NCBI RefSeq assembly: GCF_000148725.1
Contig: NZ_GL476319.1
Span: forward strand, 186,311 to 250,310
DNA: 64,000 nucleotides
From: Roseibium sp. TrichSKD4
GTDB taxonomy: Bacteria; Pseudomonadota; Alphaproteobacteria; Rhizobiales; Stappiaceae
Reading direction: 5' to 3'
The notes beneath the pieces are model-generated. The model was not told where the DNA came from and made no database searches. It was given only the letters and a program-made list of their open reading frames with translations. The position numbers and the translations under genes are program-made. Positions 8,559 to 18,450 of the stretch are shown piece by piece. Numbering within the stretch: the first letter of the stretch is position 1; each line of letters opens with the position of its first letter.

Positions 8559-10058
8559 TCACCCTTCCCGAGACACCAGATGATCAAGGCGTGCCACAAG
8601 GTCCGGCTCCCAGTCTTCAATCGAATGCGCTCCGGCCCAGGACTTCAATCGGCCAGCCTGTTCAGCCGCCAGACAATAGAGCCCTGCACCTGACATTTGC
8701 TCCAGCACACTTAACTCCATCAGGGCCCGTGTGCGCGGGGATCGCGCTGTTTTGAAAGCACGGTTCCAACTCTCTGCCTCGCCCCCGTCACTGACAAGTT
8801 GCGCCAACTCTTCAACGTTTACGCCGGGCCGCTCATCAGGCGCAGCCACTGCCGAGTGAGCATCGGCACTTGCCGAGTCAGGCCCTGTCTCCAACGTTGT
8901 TAGACCACCGACGGTTTCCTCTGAAACAAGTGGCGTACCGTCTGCATACTTCAGGTCTCGAATCTCCGGAAAGCGAACCAGAAATGCGAACAAATCACGC
9001 AGGATTGCCTCCTGCACTTTCTCCCGCCCCAACCGGGCGGCAAAGTCGGCTGCAATTTTATGCCCATCAAACCAGAAGGGTGTGGACTGCAAGGTTCGTT
9101 CAAGCCGCTTCACCAGCTCACCATCCACAGCCCCGCCTGCAAGCGCGCTGCTGTAGCGATCAATGGTATCCACGGCCACAGGCGGCACAATGGTCTTTGG
9201 CGCATCCTTGATAGGTGGCGGAGCCGTTATGTCGCCCCAAGTCACAGCGCGACGCAATTGATAGGACACCGGTGCGGTGGGATCGAGATCATAAAGCGTG
9301 TCGGCGATTTCCCCGGCAGATCGCTTGAGCGCACGCCAATCGGTCTCTGAGGACTGAGACTTATCAGGAGATCGACTTTGTGACGTCCCGCTGGCTTGTT
9401 TAGCGTTTTGCGCAGGTTTCGCAGCGCTTTGCGCAGCCCCGCTCTCAGGGGAAGCCGTTTCAGCACCGGCGCCATTTTCAAGCGCCAAACGTTCCTTGAT
9501 GTCACTGAAATGCTTGCCGAGGGCTGCGGCGCGGATCAATTCGTGACCAGAAAGACGAGTTAGTATCTCGGTCAACTCGCTGGTCAACTTGCCTTGCGGC
9601 CCGGGGAACTCCTTTCGCGACAGGCTGCTTGCGATCCTGCTCAGCTGAGTATGAAACGCCCTCTCCTGTTTGGGTTGCCTCTGATCGGCAGGCAATTCCA
9701 AAAAAGCATAGAGGCCACAATAGCCCGACATTAGAGAATCACGGGTGGCATTTTGGGTCAGCGCCAGACAGACTGCCTCGACAAGCCGTAAATCCTTGGC
9801 TTTCTTCGATAAAAGCTCAAGTGCAGCTTCCTGAACCTCTGACCAGCTTATTGAGCCGTGCGACAGGGTTCCACGCTTCATAAGCGCATCGTCGATCACA
9901 TCGAATTGTGGCTCGTCTTCCAAATCGCCTTTAGCTGGCGTCGCAATAGGTGCGCGTATCGCAGCAACGAATGGATCGTCAGAAGGGAGAGCGGACAACG
10001 AGCCGATCTCCTCTTTGCTTGAGATCGGCGTCGCCTTCTTTTTCGATGCCACTGCCAT
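8559..10058 (-). CDS. tssA: Type VI secretion protein TssA (ImpA N-terminal domain)
   Basis: A 499-residue protein with an ImpA_N-type segment near residues 45-160 (...GSISWSEVQEAALELLSKKAKDLRLVEAVCLALTQ). A low-complexity Gln/Ser/Ala linker at about 200-240 and a VasJ/C-terminal helical part follow. TssA organises baseplate assembly and sheath polymerisation in T6SS. The gene begins 5 nt after the tssM stop on the same strand and so belongs to a tssM-tssA operon. The C-terminal class of TssA is not resolved by eye. Confidence 0.85.
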   Translation of the reverse strand: MAVASKKKATPISSKEEIGSLSALPSDDPFVAAIRAPIATPAKGDLEDEPQFDVIDDALMKRGTLSHGSISWSEVQEAALELLSKKAKDLRLVEAVCLALTQNATRDSLMSGYCGLYAFLELPADQRQPKQERAFHTQLSRIASSLSRKEFPGPQGKLTSELTEILTRLSGHELIRAAALGKHFSDIKERLALENGAGAETASPESGAAQSAAKPAQNAKQASGTSQSRSPDKSQSSETDWRALKRSAGEIADTLYDLDPTAPVSYQLRRAVTWGDITAPPPIKDAPKTIVPPVAVDTIDRYSSALAGGAVDGELVKRLERTLQSTPFWFDGHKIAADFAARLGREKVQEAILRDLFAFLVRFPEIRDLKYADGTPLVSEETVGGLTTLETGPDSASADAHSAVAAPDERPGVNVEELAQLVSDGGEAESWNRAFKTARSPRTRALMELSVLEQMSGAGLYCLAAEQAGRLKSWAGAHSIEDWEPDLVARLDHLVSREG

Positions 10059-10063
10059 TGACC

Positions 10064-13000
10064 TTACATCCGCGCTGGGAGGATCAGATCGGTCAACGGG
10101 CTTTGGGCAGCCGGATTCTTTTGCCCGTCCTGCGTCACCACATAGCTTGTGCTCGCCCCGCTGATGTCAAACCGCACGATCGTTCCATTGCCCGCGAAAT
10201 TCGTCACGGTTCCTGAATCCAGCAAACGGAAGCCGGACCAAGGCCCCGTGAACGAGATTGTTTGCGGGCGACCGCGACCATTCGGGAAGACCGTGAGTTT
10301 GCTCTCTGCCTGCTTGGACAACTCGTTCGGCCAGATCACCCGGATCGGGCGGCGCGGCCCGTGGGTATAGGAAATAATCTGCCCTTCCACATTCATGACA
10401 GCCCGGCGGAACTTGCCGGAAAGGCTCTTCGGTTCAATGGTGTAGCTGATGCCGAGCGTTCCATCGCTTGAGAAATAGTGCTTGCGCAGATCAAGAGACT
10501 TTTTCAACTGGGTCAGAAAGGTCCGGTTTATCACCAGGCTGCGCCCGTCAATCGTTCTAGGGTCGCCGGTCGCCTCATCCACGAAGAGAACCAGATTCTC
10601 CTCATAGAATTTTTCAATACGCCCACCGGGACCAAAGAAGGCCTCAAAGTCCTGAAGTGGCACTTCTTCGCGCGCATCAACCGTGAACGGATAGCGGGTC
10701 GAAAGGCTAAGGTTATACTCCGCATAAACCTCTTCATTCCAGGCGCGTTGCAATTCTTCCTTGGCCTTTTTCAAGACCACCTTCCAGCTCTGGTCTGCAA
10801 TCTTGTCAAAGAACCGATTGAGAGGTTCTGGTAGATCAACACCAAGGCGCCTGATGACATAGATCGGATCATCACCTTCCAGTTTGATCCGCGCCTTTGC
10901 CTTGGTCAGTGCGACTTCACCTGAGCGTTCACCAGCCTGCCGGATTTCCTTCAGATATTCATAAAGGCGGTCGAGCGCTGCCTGCAGGTCTTCCAGATAA
11001 GCCTTTTCATCTTCCAAGGCTGTGCCTACGTCATTCAGACGGAAGAACGCACGGCGGATTCGAAGCCCCTGCTCCCGATTCAGATCAAACGGAAGATCGG
11101 CATTGGTCGCCTGTTCGGCTTCCAGCTCGACAAGCTTTTCCTCATAGATCTCAGTTTCTTCCTTGACCCGTGCAAGCAAGCGCCCGAAAGGGTTCTCAGG
11201 GCCGGTGATCTCTTCCAGAACGTCAACAGCATGGTCGACATTTTCAAAGTCGACCATTTCAAGCGCGTTCAAGGCATCAGACCAGGCCGTGATGTAATTT
11301 GTTGCGTACCGTCCAGCGACCTTGCGCTGGAAATTCTCAAGATCCTCCGGTGAGTAGCTGACCGTGTCGCGTTCACCTGCAACCCAGGCATCTTCAACGG
11401 CAACAACAGACAACGTGTCATTTTGCTTTATGAAGAAGTCTTTGAAAGCGCCCTTCGTGAAGAATGGCTTCACCTCCACAGGCTCGCTTCGGCCACTGGC
11501 ATTCTTCGCCGTTTCAAAGATGATGTTGTAGGCAGGCCCAATCTCGTTGCGCAGGTTCACAGGCGTGATGAGCTGACGATCGCCCAGCTGTTCAATGTTG
11601 CGATAGAGGCGCAAATCGCGGGGAACTTCCCGGAGGTTTGATTGGGCGGCAAGCACCATCTGCTCATCCAGCTTGGTTTCCAGCTCGACCGTTTCAAGTG
11701 CGAACTTGAGGTGGTCATTGAGCTCACCTTGCATGACGCCCTCGCCGGTATACTTATCCTGCCAGACTTCGCTGACCCAGCCCTCGACCAACGTGTTGTT
11801 GCGGCGCTCACGGTCCCCCAACATCAGATAGATGCGAAGAGCCTCCAAACGCGCGTCGCTGTCCTTGGTTTTGGGGTCTTTGCCTAATTCATCTATTTCG
11901 TCATGAACATGCGCGCCGATATCTGGCAAAAAGGCCTTGTCGAGCAATGCCACATAGGACTTTTCGATCTCGGGGCCGATTTTCTTGCCTTGATAAAGGG
12001 TCGCCGCCGCTGAAACCGGGTTCCAGTCCCGATAGTTCCCGAAAATTCCAGCTGCAGATTTCAGGGAGTTAAGGGGCTTAAGGAAGGCAGCGCCTGCCGT
12101 TTCGCCACTGACGTTGGCCTGCTGGTTCTGGATCTCCTGAAAGGTCTTGGCAATATCGACAACTTCGTTTGCCTTGGCGCGATTCGCGTCATAGGCGAGC
12201 CAATAAAAGCCCGAGAAACCAACGAAGAGAACAGACGCCGCTGCAGCAGACATGGCAAAGCGCATTTTTTTGGCGCGCTCAATGCGAATATTGTCACCCG
12301 CAAGCCCGGCCTCGCGAAAGACTACCGTTTTCAGAAGATCGCCCGCGAAATAGTTCTTGGAATAGCCATTGTGGACCGGAAGGACCGGTGTGCGGATCTC
12401 GTATTTTTGAGAGGCTGCTGTCAGTACCGCATTAAACGGCACGGCTTCCTGCCGACAAGACGTCATGAACACACCGCGAACTTGCGGCGCGGTTGAGAAT
12501 TTATCCTGATGCAGGCTTGTGGTCAGAAATTCCAGAAGCAAGTCGCGCAGTCCCGCCAACTGCCTGCTGAAAGTGTACAGCTTGCGGCGTCCGGCGATTG
12601 ATCGCTGATCCAGAATTCGATCGAGCGTCAGGTCATTTACCTGCTGCAAGAAGGCGTCAAAGGATTCGGAAAATTCTTCAATCCACGCATTTCCAGCTGA
12701 TTCCGGTGTGACATCGAAGGTGAACCCAAATGGCTCCTGACGCTGACTTTGAGGCAGACCAGAAATGAACTCATGGAACCCGTCCAAAAGGTCCACCTTG
12801 GTAAGAAGCACATGCACAGTATAGCGCGTACCAAGCGCCTCGGACATCTCCACCAATCGCGCGTGCAAGAGCGCTGCCTTATTGTCTCGCACCTTAGGTG
12901 AAGACTGAATAAGATCAATCACATCAATACAGACGACTGCCCCGTTGATTGGGCGGCGAGGCCGATATTCCTGCAATAGTCCGAGAAACTTGTGCCAAAG

Positions 13001-13663
13001 CAGCGCTGAAACATCCAAAACATTGTCAGACAGACTGCTGCGCTGGTGGGTGAGAATCTGTCCAGCCACATCAAACAGAACGGCTTCGTCCGTGACCCAA
13101 TAGTCCACGTCCTCCGTTTCGGTAACGTGTTTGGCATCCTCTTGAGAGAACAAATGCGCCAAGGGCAGCTTGAGGTCCGATTCGACGATCAGGCTTGTTT
13201 TCCCGGCTGCGGGAAACCCCATTACCACGTACCAAGGCAGAGCGTAGAGAGAGCCGATTTTCTGCTTTTCGTCGCGCCCAATCCAGCTGGTCTTGATCGT
13301 GGACATGGCATTGCGGAAGGAGGCTTCGAAGGCGTCCACACGCTCCCGGATCGGGTCACGCGGCTTTTCTTCCTTCTTTTTTTCCTCGGCGCGTTCAGCA
13401 CGGCGCTTGCGGTAATACTCGGTGACCAGATTGTTTAGGCCCCAGATGAAAATCGCTGCGCAGATCGCTACAAGTCGGAAAGTAACCGGCTCCAGAGGCC
13501 TGTAACCAGAGATTGAAATGCGAGGCCCAAGGAACCAAATCGCAATGCATACAATCAATGTAATGACGAATGACGCAAACAAGTAGGACTTAATTGCTGA
13601 CCATAAACCTCGCGCCATTTTTCTAAAAAAGCCAAAAATCTTACCAAAAATTCCCGAAACCAT
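10064..13663 (-). CDS. tssM: Type VI secretion inner-membrane protein TssM (IcmF)
   Basis: A 1199-residue IcmF homologue that forms the trans-envelope complex with TssL and TssJ. Two N-terminal helices (about residues 29-47 and 62-81) precede a cytoplasmic GTPase-like domain with an intact Walker A (G149-FPAA-GKTS). A third helix at about 471-492 leads into the large periplasmic domain. A cytoplasmic stretch rich in Lys/Arg/Glu (about 85-106) lies between TM2 and the NTPase. The Walker A motif is degenerate in some TssM proteins, but here it is canonical. It is the first gene of the leftward tssMA unit, divergent from tssB. The start at 13663 has only a weak GAAG ribosome-binding site. Confidence 0.95.
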   Translation of the reverse strand: MVSGIFGKIFGFFRKMARGLWSAIKSYLFASFVITLIVCIAIWFLGPRISISGYRPLEPVTFRLVAICAAIFIWGLNNLVTEYYRKRRAERAEEKKKEEKPRDPIRERVDAFEASFRNAMSTIKTSWIGRDEKQKIGSLYALPWYVVMGFPAAGKTSLIVESDLKLPLAHLFSQEDAKHVTETEDVDYWVTDEAVLFDVAGQILTHQRSSLSDNVLDVSALLWHKFLGLLQEYRPRRPINGAVVCIDVIDLIQSSPKVRDNKAALLHARLVEMSEALGTRYTVHVLLTKVDLLDGFHEFISGLPQSQRQEPFGFTFDVTPESAGNAWIEEFSESFDAFLQQVNDLTLDRILDQRSIAGRRKLYTFSRQLAGLRDLLLEFLTTSLHQDKFSTAPQVRGVFMTSCRQEAVPFNAVLTAASQKYEIRTPVLPVHNGYSKNYFAGDLLKTVVFREAGLAGDNIRIERAKKMRFAMSAAAASVLFVGFSGFYWLAYDANRAKANEVVDIAKTFQEIQNQQANVSGETAGAAFLKPLNSLKSAAGIFGNYRDWNPVSAAATLYQGKKIGPEIEKSYVALLDKAFLPDIGAHVHDEIDELGKDPKTKDSDARLEALRIYLMLGDRERRNNTLVEGWVSEVWQDKYTGEGVMQGELNDHLKFALETVELETKLDEQMVLAAQSNLREVPRDLRLYRNIEQLGDRQLITPVNLRNEIGPAYNIIFETAKNASGRSEPVEVKPFFTKGAFKDFFIKQNDTLSVVAVEDAWVAGERDTVSYSPEDLENFQRKVAGRYATNYITAWSDALNALEMVDFENVDHAVDVLEEITGPENPFGRLLARVKEETEIYEEKLVELEAEQATNADLPFDLNREQGLRIRRAFFRLNDVGTALEDEKAYLEDLQAALDRLYEYLKEIRQAGERSGEVALTKAKARIKLEGDDPIYVIRRLGVDLPEPLNRFFDKIADQSWKVVLKKAKEELQRAWNEEVYAEYNLSLSTRYPFTVDAREEVPLQDFEAFFGPGGRIEKFYEENLVLFVDEATGDPRTIDGRSLVINRTFLTQLKKSLDLRKHYFSSDGTLGISYTIEPKSLSGKFRRAVMNVEGQIISYTHGPRRPIRVIWPNELSKQAESKLTVFPNGRGRPQTISFTGPWSGFRLLDSGTVTNFAGNGTIVRFDISGASTSYVVTQDGQKNPAAQSPLTDLILPARM

Positions 13664-13954
13664 GACACTTCATCCATAATTACAATCTATTTCCATGAAA
13701 TAATCACCTCAACCGCAAAACTATCCTAAGGTGAAACATGATTTTATTTATCAATTTATTTCCGATTATATCGCGTTATTAGGCTTGTCAATCACAACAA
13801 CATACTGCTATTCAAAACCCAAGATTGCCTCTACGGCATCCAGAGGTTTAGTGCCTCTTATATCGGTATTCGTTTTATGTCCGGCTGTTCCATCGGCTAC
13901 ATTTTTTTAAGTGGCAATCGAAGGTGAGCCGGAATTTATTGAGGAGGTTTTAGG
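13664..13954. promoter_or_regulatory. AT-rich divergent intergenic region tssM/tssB
   Basis: 291 bp without a gene, clearly richer in A/T than the flanking genes. It must hold promoters for both tss units. It contains CCTCT (13828-13832), AGAGG (13842-13846) and CCTCT (13854-13858), which can form two mutually exclusive short hairpins. I found no GG-N10-GC element fitting a sigma-54 promoter. A strong GAGGAGG ribosome-binding site for tssB is at 13941-13947. Confidence 0.5.
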
Positions 13955-14584
13955 ATGGCCGGTAAAGAAGGCTCCGTCGCCCCGAAAGAACGGATCAACA
14001 TCCGTTATGTTCCTGCAACCGGTGACCAACAGGAAGAAGTAGAACTTCCGCTTCGCCTCGTTATGTTGGGCGATTATCTCGGTCGCGAAGACGATACTCC
14101 GCTTGAAGAGCGCGAAGTCCTGTCAGTGGACAAGAATAGCTTCGCCTCTGTTATGGAGGAGGCTGGCCTTTCACGCGAATTGAACGTGAAAGACACGTTG
14201 TCAGATGACGATGATGCCCGTTTAACTGTGAACCTCAACTTCAAGGGCCTTAACGATTTCTCACCCGATGCAATCGTCAAACAAGTTCCAGAACTTGATC
14301 GTTTGATCGAGCTTCGTGAAGCACTGGTTGCACTCAAGGGACCGCTCGGCAACATCCCAGCATTCCGCAAACGCCTTGAACAAATTCTGGAAGATGAAGA
14401 TTCGCGTCAGAAGCTGATTGAAGAGCTGCAACGCATCGAAGATGCATCGGCAGAAGCTCAACCGGGCGAATATTTAAATGGCGCTGCCGCTTCTGCGAAT
14501 GGCGAACATGCAGACGAAAATGGTGCATCAGCCGCGCCGGCTGAGGGTGACGACGACACCCAGCGCCCATATTTGAATAGCTGA
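13955..14584 (+). CDS. tssB: Type VI contractile sheath small subunit TssB (VipA)
   Basis: A 209-residue sheath protein that assembles with TssC into the contractile tube. The family core runs from about residue 15 (INIRYVPATGD) through LPLRLVMLGDY to FSPDAIVKQVPELDRL and LEQIL. The last 45 residues form an acidic Ala/Glu/Asp-rich tail that extends past the usual length of about 165, and its function is unknown. The ATG follows an unusually strong GAGGAGG. It is the first gene of the plus-strand tss operon. Confidence 0.95.
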   Translation: MAGKEGSVAPKERINIRYVPATGDQQEEVELPLRLVMLGDYLGREDDTPLEEREVLSVDKNSFASVMEEAGLSRELNVKDTLSDDDDARLTVNLNFKGLNDFSPDAIVKQVPELDRLIELREALVALKGPLGNIPAFRKRLEQILEDEDSRQKLIEELQRIEDASAEAQPGEYLNGAAASANGEHADENGASAAPAEGDDDTQRPYLNS

Positions 14585-14588
14585 TTTC

Positions 14589-14609
14589 GGTGGCCGGTCT
14601 TCGGCCACC
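14589..14609 (+). other. Intercistronic hairpin tssB/tssC
   Basis: A perfect 8-bp stem (GGTGGCCG, loop GTCTT, CGGCCACC) 5 nt after the tssB stop. No U-tract follows, so it is more likely an mRNA-stabilising or translation-tuning hairpin than a terminator. A short GC-rich palindrome (GCCGGT-T-ACCGGC) lies at 14629-14641, before tssC. Confidence 0.5.
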
Positions 14610-14661
14610 TGCTCCCTGATTTTAGTGCGCCGGTTACCGGCCATGCAACGAGAGTTCTGAA

Positions 14662-16155
14662 ATGACCCAGACTAGCTCGACCGCACCACAGGATGTGCGG
14701 ACTGGTGATGTTGCTCATGTATCCCTTCTCGACCAGATTATGGAAGAGACCCGCATTCAACCAGATGACTCGGAAAGCTATTCCATAGCCCGGCGTGGTG
14801 TTGAAGCCTTCATTGCGGACATGATTTCAAGTCGCAAACCCGGTGAACGGATCAATCGTGTTCTCGTCGACCAGATGATTGCCCAGCTTGACGAGAAAGT
14901 TTCCCGTCAGGTCGACGAAATCATGCACGATGAATCGTTCCAGGAACTGGAATCAGCATGGCGCGGTCTCAAGCTGCTGGTTGATCGCACAGATTTCCGG
15001 GAAAACATCAAGATCGACATCATCTCGGTGTCCAAGGACAAGCTGCTCGAAGATTTCGAGACCAGTCCTGAAGTGGTCCAGTCCGGTCTCTACAAGCACG
15101 TTTATGCTTCAGGCTACGGCCAGTTTGGTGGCGAGCCGGTTGGTGCCATGATCGCCAATTATGATTTTGGCCCCGGCGCGCGTGACGTAAAGCTAATGCA
15201 GTATGTCGCCTCTGTTGGTGCCATGGCCCATGCGCCGTTCATCGCGGCCGCAGCACCTCAAATGTTTGAAGTTGACGATTATGTTGACCTTCCGGCGCAA
15301 AAAGACCTGTTCTCCCTCTATGAGGGTCCACGCTTCCGCAAATGGATGGGTTTCCGACAGAGCGAAGACTCTCGTTATGTCGGCCTCACCTGCCCGCGCT
15401 TCTTGCTACGCATGCCATATGACGCAGAAGAAAACCCTGTCAAATCCTTCGTTTACAACGAAAACGTCACCGAAGATCACGACAGCTATCTTTGGGGCAA
15501 CACATCGTTCCTGATGGCAACACGCCTGACGGAATCCTTTGCCAAATATCGCTGGTGCCCGAACATCATCGGCCCGCTGTCTGGTGGAGCGGTTCATGAT
15601 CTCCCGGTTCATGTCTATGAAGCATTCGGTCAACTGGAAGAGAAAATTCCGACAGAGATCCTGATCACGGATCGCCGGGAATATGAGCTGGCGGAAGAAG
15701 GCTTTATCGCGCTGACCATGCGCAAGGGCTCCGACAACGCGGCATTCTTCTCTGCAAACTCCGCCCAGAAGCCGAAAATCTTCCAGAACACCAAGGAAGG
15801 CAAGGCTGCCGAGACCAACTACAAGCTCGGAACACAGCTTCCTTACATGATGATCATCAACCGCCTGGCGCACTACATCAAGGTGCTGCAGCGCGAGCAG
15901 ATCGGTTCCTGGAAGGAAAAAGAGGATCTGGAGCGCGAGCTGAACACTTGGCTCAAGCAATATGTTGCTGATCAGGAAAACCCGCCGCAGGACGTGCGCT
16001 CACGCCGTCCGCTGCGTGCTGCGCAGGTGGAAGTTTCGGATGTCGAAGGAGATCCGGGTTGGTATCAGGTGTCTTTGAAGGTGCGTCCGCACTTCAAATA
16101 CATGGGTGCCAACTTTGAACTCTCCCTCGTCGGCAAGCTCGACAAGGACGACTGA
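14662..16155 (+). CDS. tssC: Type VI contractile sheath large subunit TssC (VipB)
   Basis: A 497-residue large sheath subunit. Hallmarks are visible: AWRGLKLLVDRTDF in the N-terminal third, the GEPVGAMIANYDFG segment, FRQSEDSRYVGLTCPRFLLRMPYD mid-protein, and the C-terminal GWYQVSLKVRPHFKYMGANFELSLVGKLDK. The start ATG at 14662 is preceded by GAGAG. It lies 77 nt after tssB and 14 nt before tssE. Confidence 0.97.
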   Translation: MTQTSSTAPQDVRTGDVAHVSLLDQIMEETRIQPDDSESYSIARRGVEAFIADMISSRKPGERINRVLVDQMIAQLDEKVSRQVDEIMHDESFQELESAWRGLKLLVDRTDFRENIKIDIISVSKDKLLEDFETSPEVVQSGLYKHVYASGYGQFGGEPVGAMIANYDFGPGARDVKLMQYVASVGAMAHAPFIAAAAPQMFEVDDYVDLPAQKDLFSLYEGPRFRKWMGFRQSEDSRYVGLTCPRFLLRMPYDAEENPVKSFVYNENVTEDHDSYLWGNTSFLMATRLTESFAKYRWCPNIIGPLSGGAVHDLPVHVYEAFGQLEEKIPTEILITDRREYELAEEGFIALTMRKGSDNAAFFSANSAQKPKIFQNTKEGKAAETNYKLGTQLPYMMIINRLAHYIKVLQREQIGSWKEKEDLERELNTWLKQYVADQENPPQDVRSRRPLRAAQVEVSDVEGDPGWYQVSLKVRPHFKYMGANFELSLVGKLDKDD

Positions 16156-16169
16156 TCCGGGAGGTCACG

Positions 16170-16631
16170 TTGAGACGACGACCGGAAGGCACCGAAGTCT
16201 GGAACAGTCGGAACCGAAGCGCGGCGGGCAGTTTGTTTGAGCGCTTGGTTCTGGATGAAGAAGACAGGGAAACAGACCGGAATACCAGCGAGGTCCAAGG
16301 CACTGTGCGATCCATCAAGCGCCATTTGATGCGCTTGCTGAATGCTCGTGCCGGAGGTGCCGCGTCTGCCCCTGAACTTGGTCTAGTCGATTTCAACGTG
16401 TCTTCGGTCGAATCCAACGATTTGACCCAACATATTGCAGCCTCGATCCGTCGGTGCATCGATACCTATGAACCACGGGTCAAAGTGCGTGCCGTCGAAT
16501 GTTCTCGGGATCCCGACCGGCCACTCGACCTCAATTTCAGGATCGCGGCGGAAGTTCCGGCGCGATCTGGCAACGAAATGGTCCAAATCGATTTGCTGAT
16601 GCGAGACGGACGCGCAGCGCACATACTTTGA
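16170..16631 (+). CDS. tssE: Type VI baseplate protein TssE (gp25-like)
   Basis: A 153-residue gp25/lysozyme-like baseplate component that helps start sheath assembly. The start is TTG at 16170, preceded by GGGAGG. The family region RSIKRHLMRLLNARAGG...ELGLVDFN and the conserved E-P-R motif (IRRCIDTYEPRVK) are present. It lies between tssC and tssF, its usual place. Confidence 0.9.
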   Translation: MRRRPEGTEVWNSRNRSAAGSLFERLVLDEEDRETDRNTSEVQGTVRSIKRHLMRLLNARAGGAASAPELGLVDFNVSSVESNDLTQHIAASIRRCIDTYEPRVKVRAVECSRDPDRPLDLNFRIAAEVPARSGNEMVQIDLLMRDGRAAHIL

Positions 16632-16671
16632 AATTAGTCCCGAACTTTAAGAAACGGGGCGGGTTGGCGAC

Positions 16672-18450
16672 GTGAGATCACGATATTTTCAGGACGAGCT
16701 GACATATCTTCGGGAGAGTGGTCGGATGTTTTCCGAAAGCAACCCGAAGCTCGTCAAATATCTGTCGGAACGCTCAACCGACCCTGACGTGGAACGCATT
16801 CTGGAAGGTTTTGCCTTTCTGACGTCCAAGTTGCGGGAAAAGCTGGACGACGAACTGCCCGAGCTGACGCATTCCGTTCTTAACCTGCTCCTGCCGAATT
16901 TCTTGCGCCCCTTCCCGGCCGCAACAATGATGAAGCTGTCGCCCATTGAAAAGGCGATCACAGAGCGGCAAACCGTCCCCAAGAACACCGAAGTCCTGTC
17001 GCGCCCCGTGGATGGCGTGGTCTGCACGTTCAAGACAACGTCGGACATTTCCATCTACCCGCTGGAGATCGAAAGCCAGTCCCTTGAACGAACCCGGCAA
17101 ACCACAACGCTTCATATCGACCTGAAAACGCTTTCCGGTCTGCCTCTTTCGAAAATTGACCTCAAGGACCTTCGGCTCTGGTTTTCCGGAGATGAGGTCA
17201 CCGCTCAGACGCTTTACCTTTGGTTCGGGCGCTACCTGTCCTCCATTGAATTGATACCGGAGACAGAAGCAGGACCACAATCACCTATCCGGATCCCGAA
17301 AGACAAGATCCGGCCCGGTGGCTTTGCGCAGAGCGAAGCGATGCTCTCAGCCGGAAACGCAGCATATGAGGGCTATCGGCTGCTACGGGAATACTTTGTG
17401 TTCCCATCGAAATTCCTCTGCTTTGACCTTCAGGATCTTGGTCGGCTTTTTGCCAACTCGGATGCTCTGGGATTTCGGATAACCGTCCGCTTCCAGCGCC
17501 CTTTGCCAGCAGATTTGAAAGTTCGCCCCGGCACCTTGCGCCTCTACTGCTCGCCCGCGGTCAACCTGTTTACCCATGATGCAGAGCCAATGATGATCAA
17601 TCACCGGCGCCTGCATTACCCGCTCCGCCCCTCCTCCAATGCCAAGAAGACAATCAATATCTTCTCCGTTGACCGGGTGATGAGCTGGCGTTCGATTGAA
17701 GACCCGAAGACCGGTTCGCACCTTCGGGACTATCCCCCGTTTGAGTCCTTCCACCATGAAGTGGAACGCGCGCAAGGCATGCAGCAGATCTATTATCGCC
17801 TGCGTTTGCGAGAAGCCCTTCAGGGCATGGGGATGGATCACCTTCTGTCCTTTGTTCGCCATGACAACAGTCCGGTGGTTCCAGACCACGAAGTCCTGTC
17901 CGCGGAACTCAGCTGTTTTAACGGCTCCCACGCACATGAGTTGGGCGGCGGCGATATCTGTGTGCCGACCGAAGACACACCAGCCCATGCCGAGTTCCGC
18001 AATCTGGAGCAGCCAACACATCCGGTTTATCCGCCACTCGATGGCAGCCTCTACTGGACAATGATTTCCAATCTGTCGCTCAACTATGTGTCCCTGCTCG
18101 ACAAGGATGCGTTGAGCGCAGTTTTGGCCGTTTATGACTTTCAGGCTCAATCGGACCGCCGGGCCGAGCGCACCAGTCAACGGCGGCTTAACGGCCTTCT
18201 TTCGATAGAGACAAAGCCTTTTGACAAGCTGTTCCGCGGCCAGCCGGTGCGCGGGCTTTATTCGCGAATGCGGCTGCGCGAATCCGCGTTTCAAAGTGAA
18301 GGAGACATGTTCCTGTTCGCGAGTGTGCTCGCTGAATTTTTCACGCTCTACGCCAGCATCAACTCGTTTCACGAGTTGGAAGTTGAAGGCGAAGAAAACA
18401 ACGAGGTGTACCAATGGCCAGCGAAGATCGGCAGACAGCCGATAATCTGA
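16672..18450 (+). CDS. tssF: Type VI baseplate protein TssF
   Basis: A 592-residue baseplate wedge subunit. The N-terminus (RYFQDELTYLRESGRMFSESNPKLVKYLSERSTDPDVERILEGFAFLTSKLREKLDDELPEL) is diagnostic for TssF. The start codon is GTG at 16672. The 3' end overlaps tssG by 37 nt, which suggests coupled synthesis of the TssF2-TssG heterotrimer. Confidence 0.95.
   Translation: MRSRYFQDELTYLRESGRMFSESNPKLVKYLSERSTDPDVERILEGFAFLTSKLREKLDDELPELTHSVLNLLLPNFLRPFPAATMMKLSPIEKAITERQTVPKNTEVLSRPVDGVVCTFKTTSDISIYPLEIESQSLERTRQTTTLHIDLKTLSGLPLSKIDLKDLRLWFSGDEVTAQTLYLWFGRYLSSIELIPETEAGPQSPIRIPKDKIRPGGFAQSEAMLSAGNAAYEGYRLLREYFVFPSKFLCFDLQDLGRLFANSDALGFRITVRFQRPLPADLKVRPGTLRLYCSPAVNLFTHDAEPMMINHRRLHYPLRPSSNAKKTINIFSVDRVMSWRSIEDPKTGSHLRDYPPFESFHHEVERAQGMQQIYYRLRLREALQGMGMDHLLSFVRHDNSPVVPDHEVLSAELSCFNGSHAHELGGGDICVPTEDTPAHAEFRNLEQPTHPVYPPLDGSLYWTMISNLSLNYVSLLDKDALSAVLAVYDFQAQSDRRAERTSQRRLNGLLSIETKPFDKLFRGQPVRGLYSRMRLRESAFQSEGDMFLFASVLAEFFTLYASINSFHELEVEGEENNEVYQWPAKIGRQPII

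Noticed and set aside
13664-13954. Sigma-54 promoter for tssB or tssM, expected from the VasH-like activator
   Set aside because: I found no GG-N10-GC with the surrounding TGGCAC/TTGCA context on either strand.
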